From Acidisarcina sp963790505 (lineage in GTDB: Bacteria; Acidobacteriota; Terriglobia; Terriglobales; Acidobacteriaceae), in assembly GCA_963790505.1 (NCBI GenBank), contig CAWBOT010000005.1:1302001-1366000 (forward strand): a stretch of DNA of 64,000 nucleotides, given 5' to 3'. Within the stretch, counting starts at the first letter, position 1. Each line of letters opens with the position of its first letter. The notes beneath the pieces are model-generated. The model was not told the DNA's origin. It did not search any database and saw only the letters and a program-made list of their open reading frames with translations. A program made the translations under genes and the position numbers. Below, piece after piece: positions 61,301-64,000 of this stretch.

Positions 61301-62945
61301 ATGTCATGAAAAGCAGTTACCCGCCCGCCCGAATCTCACCCAATACAAGAAGCAGGCGAAGGATCTCGTCCGCGATTGCGGTTTAGGCAATGGCCCAAGC
61401 CTCGCTCGCATGGAGCGCAACCACCCGCGCTTTCACAAGCGAACGGAGGAAGAGCTGCGCCAGACTCCGGCCGCGCTGAGCGATGCTCAGCTGGTGATTG
61501 CGCGCGAGCACGGGTTCGAGAGCTGGCCGAAGTTTGCCCATCACATAGAAACCGATGCGATGATTCGTTCGGTGGCGGAGCTTAGCGATCCTGTTTTGGC
61601 TTTCATTGAAGTGGCGTGCGTGCCGCGGCATACGGGACATGCCTCGGGAACGCTCGAACATGCGGAGATGATTTTGGCGCGATATCCGCAGCTTGCCAAG
61701 AGCAGCATCTATACGGCGGCGATTCTTGCCGACGAGGCCGCAGTGCGTGGTTTTCTGGCACGCGATGCGAAGAGCGCAACGGCTAAGGGCGGTCCGCTGG
61801 GTTGGGATGCGCTGACGCACCTTTGTTTTTCGCGATATTTGCGACTGGACAAGTCGCGGTCGGGGGCGTTTGTGGCGACAGCGCGTGCGCTGCTCGATGC
61901 TGGAGCGAGCGCGAATACCGGATGGATCGAGATGATCGACCAGCCGACGCCGCGTCCGATTGCGGAGAGCGCGATCTATGGGGCGGCGGGGGTAGCGAGA
62001 CATGCAGAGCTGACGCGGCTGCTGCTGGAGCGGGGTGCGGACCCGAACGATGAGGAGACTCCGTATCACGTGCCGGAGGGCTACGACAACACGGTGATGC
62101 AGATCGTGCTGGAGAGCGGCAAGCTGAATGCGACGAGTCTGGTGACGATGCTGGTGCGCAAGGCCGATTGGCACGATGTCGACGGGATGCGGATGGTGCT
62201 GGAGCATGGCGGGGACCCGAAGCTAGTGTCGAGGTGGGGCGGCAACGCGCTGCATCATGCGCTGCACAGGGACAACGGGCCGATGATGATCGAGCTGCTG
62301 CTGGAGCATGGGGCCGATGCGTCGTTGAAGAACACCCGCGATGGCCGGTCAGCGGCGGCGATGGCGGCGCATGGCGGCCGCGGCGATGTGCTGAGGATGC
62401 TGGAGGGGCGAGGAGTTGATCCCGGACTGAACGGTGTCGATCGCCTGATTGCGGCTTGTGCGAAAGGCGATCGCGAAGGGATTGCTTCATTGGTGGCGGG
62501 GGAACCTGGCCTCGTCGAAGAAGTGATTGCGATGGGTGGGACGCTGTTGAGTCGATTTGCGGGAGTGGCGAATGTTGAGGGTATTCGCTGCCTGCTCGAT
62601 CTGGGCGTGAGCGCAGGCGCGCTCTTCGAAGAAGGCGATTCTTATTGGGACATCGCCAAGGGCAGTATGGCGCTACATATGGCGGCGTGGAAGGCAAGCG
62701 CCTGGGAGTCGTCGGCGGCGACGGTGAAGGAGCTGCTCGGGCGAGGCGCTCCGGTGAATGCGCTGGACGGGAAGGGGAGGACGGCGCTGGCGCTGGCGGT
62801 CAAGGCGTGCGTGGATTCGTATTGGAGCGAACGGCGAACGCCCGGGCCGGTTACGGCACTGCTTGAGGCTGGGGCTACGGTCGATGGCATCGCGATTCCG
62901 ACGGGTTACGAGGAGATAGATGTGTTGCTGCGCGGGAAGAATTGA
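61301..62945 (+). CDS. Ankyrin-repeat protein, frame broken just after the start codon
   Basis: GAGAGGAG precedes ATG 61301, which as written reads ATG TCA TGA. Dropping the T at 61307 gives MSEKQLPARPNLTQYKKQAK and a 547-residue protein; otherwise only a distant TTG (61236) opens this frame. The N-terminal 60 residues match those of related ankyrin proteins (LVRD, FHKRTEEELRQT). Ankyrin repeats run from about 100 to 530, with clear copies in ELTRLLLERGADPND, GMRMVLEHGGDPKL, MMIELLLEHGADASLKNTRD and VKELLGRGAPVNALDGKGRT. It would mediate protein-protein contacts; partner unknown. Confidence 0.8.
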
Positions 62946-63061
62946 GGATCCTGGGTACCGTCGTAACGCGCTAAGGACGATTTTCACCGTTGATCGGGCC
63001 GAAGCGAATGAAAGCGGCCCTTCTGGCCTCTCGACAGCAAGCTCAATGGATTGAATAGGTT

Positions 63062-63178
63062 ATGGAAGTTGAATCTTTCGGCTTGAGTACCAAAATGGTT
63101 ACTTCCGCAGAGGTGAGCGCGTTCGGTAACGTAAAAGAAGGACCTGAGGCTGTCTTAGCGAGGGCTTTTGCATCCTAA
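63062..63178 (+). CDS. Possible 38-residue ORF
   Basis: MEVESFGLSTKMVTSAEVSA followed by FGNVKEGPEAVLARAFAS. No family and only a weak ribosome site. It is listed because it occupies an otherwise gene-free 300-bp stretch (62946-63247); it may be chance. Confidence 0.25.
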   Translation: MEVESFGLSTKMVTSAEVSAFGNVKEGPEAVLARAFAS

Positions 63179-63247
63179 TTGCAACTGATCGAATGCAGCA
63201 GAAGAGATCGCCTTCCCGAACTTAGAGCTGGAACCGAGGAGATGCGA

Positions 63248-63490
63248 ATGGCAGAAGAGGCAAGGATCGAAAAGTTCACGAGCGGTGAATTGGCGAAGCT
63301 GCGCAATGAAATGATGAAATCCAAGATGGACTCATGGCAGACCGCCGATATGGTGTCCGCCTTCCTAACCGGGCGCGGTTACGGGGTCAATGCAAACGCT
63401 ATGCGGATCGCGATTCCGCAGATGGCAATGGTTGGCGGTTCGCATGAGACGATGCAGGCGGTGTTAGAGACGTGCGCCTTCGTGATGTAG
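63248..63490 (+). CDS. Small protein, unknown
   Basis: 80 residues from ATG 63248 with GAGGAG 6 bp upstream (ATG 63242 overlaps the site). Predicted helical: MAEEARIEKFTSGELAKLRN, MMKSKMDSWQTADMVSAFLT, GRGYGVNANAMRIAIPQMAM. No family recognised. Confidence 0.5.
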   Translation: MAEEARIEKFTSGELAKLRNEMMKSKMDSWQTADMVSAFLTGRGYGVNANAMRIAIPQMAMVGGSHETMQAVLETCAFVM

Positions 63491-63577
63491 ATTTTGCTCA
63501 CCCGCACTTCCATTCTTCTCGACAACGCTTCAGTTCTAGTTCCAACCGAACGTCAGTTTATCCAGCCGAAAAACTTT

Positions 63578-64000
63578 TTACTCGTACTTTAGCGACTCGA
63601 CGGGGTCCATCTGGGCTGCGCGATTTGCGGGCAGCGTACCGAAGATGACTCCAACAAGACTGCATGTCACCAAGGCGATGACCACCGACCAGCCGGAGAG
63701 GTTGATGTGGTAGTCGGTGAAGAGGCGGATGCTGAGCGGAACGGCAGTTCCCAATATGGCGCCGACGACTCCTCCGCTGAGCGAGATAAAGACCGCCTCA
63801 ACGAGGAACTGCAGCTTGATTTCGCGAGCCGTCGCGCCGAGCGCTTTGCGAATGCCGATTTCGCGGATGCGCGAACGCACGGTAGCGAGCATGATGTTCA
63901 TGATGCCGACGCCGCCAACGGCGAGAGTGACGGTCGAGACCAGGAGCAGCACAATGGTCAACGCGTCGGTGACCTGGGTGGCAACCTGGATGACGCTGGT
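63578..64000 (-). CDS. MacB/FtsX-type ABC transporter permease, C-terminal part
   Basis: The last 140 codons; the gene continues beyond the window edge. Motifs are GGVGIMNIMLATVRSRIREI, GIRKALGATAREIKLQFLVE and, at the end, GTLPANRAAQMDPVESLKYE, typical of the FtsX domain of MacB-like permeases. Three TM helices are visible. The family drives macrolide, toxin or lipoprotein transfer with a MacA partner and is multiplied in acidobacteria. Confidence 0.9.
   Translation of the reverse strand, partial: TSVIQVATQVTDALTIVLLLVSTVTLAVGGVGIMNIMLATVRSRIREIGIRKALGATAREIKLQFLVEAVFISLSGGVVGAILGTAVPLSIRLFTDYHINLSGWSVVIALVTCSLVGVIFGTLPANRAAQMDPVESLKYE

Overview
The window looks like chromosomal DNA of an Acidobacteriota member, most likely class Terriglobia (Granulicella/Edaphobacter/Terriglobus-like). 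This is inferred from high GC, a fused LptF-LptG permease, a bactofilin-methyltransferase pair, abundant secreted proteases, NHL/choice-of-anchor-D secretory proteins, a DUF1800 protein, and palindromic intergenic repeats ending in GGGGCACCC. No rRNA, tRNA or CRISPR array was seen.

Layout. 0.2-5 kb: VOC protein, membrane glycosyltransferase with TPR tail, secreted creatininase-family protein, exported unknown. 5-10 kb: a decaying block with a frameshifted aldo/keto reductase, a multiply broken GH2 beta-galactosidase and two TetR regulators. 10-16 kb: bactofilin plus methyltransferase, SPL-like radical SAM protein, PAS histidine kinase, GT1 glycosyltransferase. 16-23 kb: NHL-repeat secreted protein, cytochrome P450, DUF1800 protein, small membrane protein, SnoaL-like protein and LmbE deacetylase. 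23-32 kb: DUF3052-like protein, LptF-LptG fusion, a copper operon (chaperone, CopA, CsoR), an OmpR-type two-component system, CorA. 32-43 kb: an exoprotease-rich stretch (two-module M16, S53 sedolisin, two M28 peptidases) with a fatty-acid desaturase and MscL.

43-50 kb is the most accessory part: ruvX and greB, with an ArsR-SRPBCC cassette between two copies of a 24-bp sequence; a ParE/antitoxin pair; an IS481-like remnant; several palindromic repeats; and an orphan protein with a DisA_N/DACNV-like diadenylate-cyclase fold whose gene is interrupted at a seven-T run. 50-56 kb is mostly housekeeping: mtnA, GIY-YIG protein, a 26-bp minisatellite, methylmalonyl-CoA epimerase-tsaB-rimI, and psd-pssA for phosphatidylethanolamine. 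55.6-64 kb holds an Asd-like gene, a second aldo/keto reductase and a second SnoaL-like gene, each disrupted by three single-base insertions, plus an SDR, methyltransferase, cupin, DinB, ankyrin protein and the end of a MacB-type permease.

A recurring feature is single-base insertions in otherwise intact genes. In four genes exactly three +1 steps occur, returning to the original frame. Either this is local pseudogenisation or the consensus carries clustered insertion errors; raw reads would decide.
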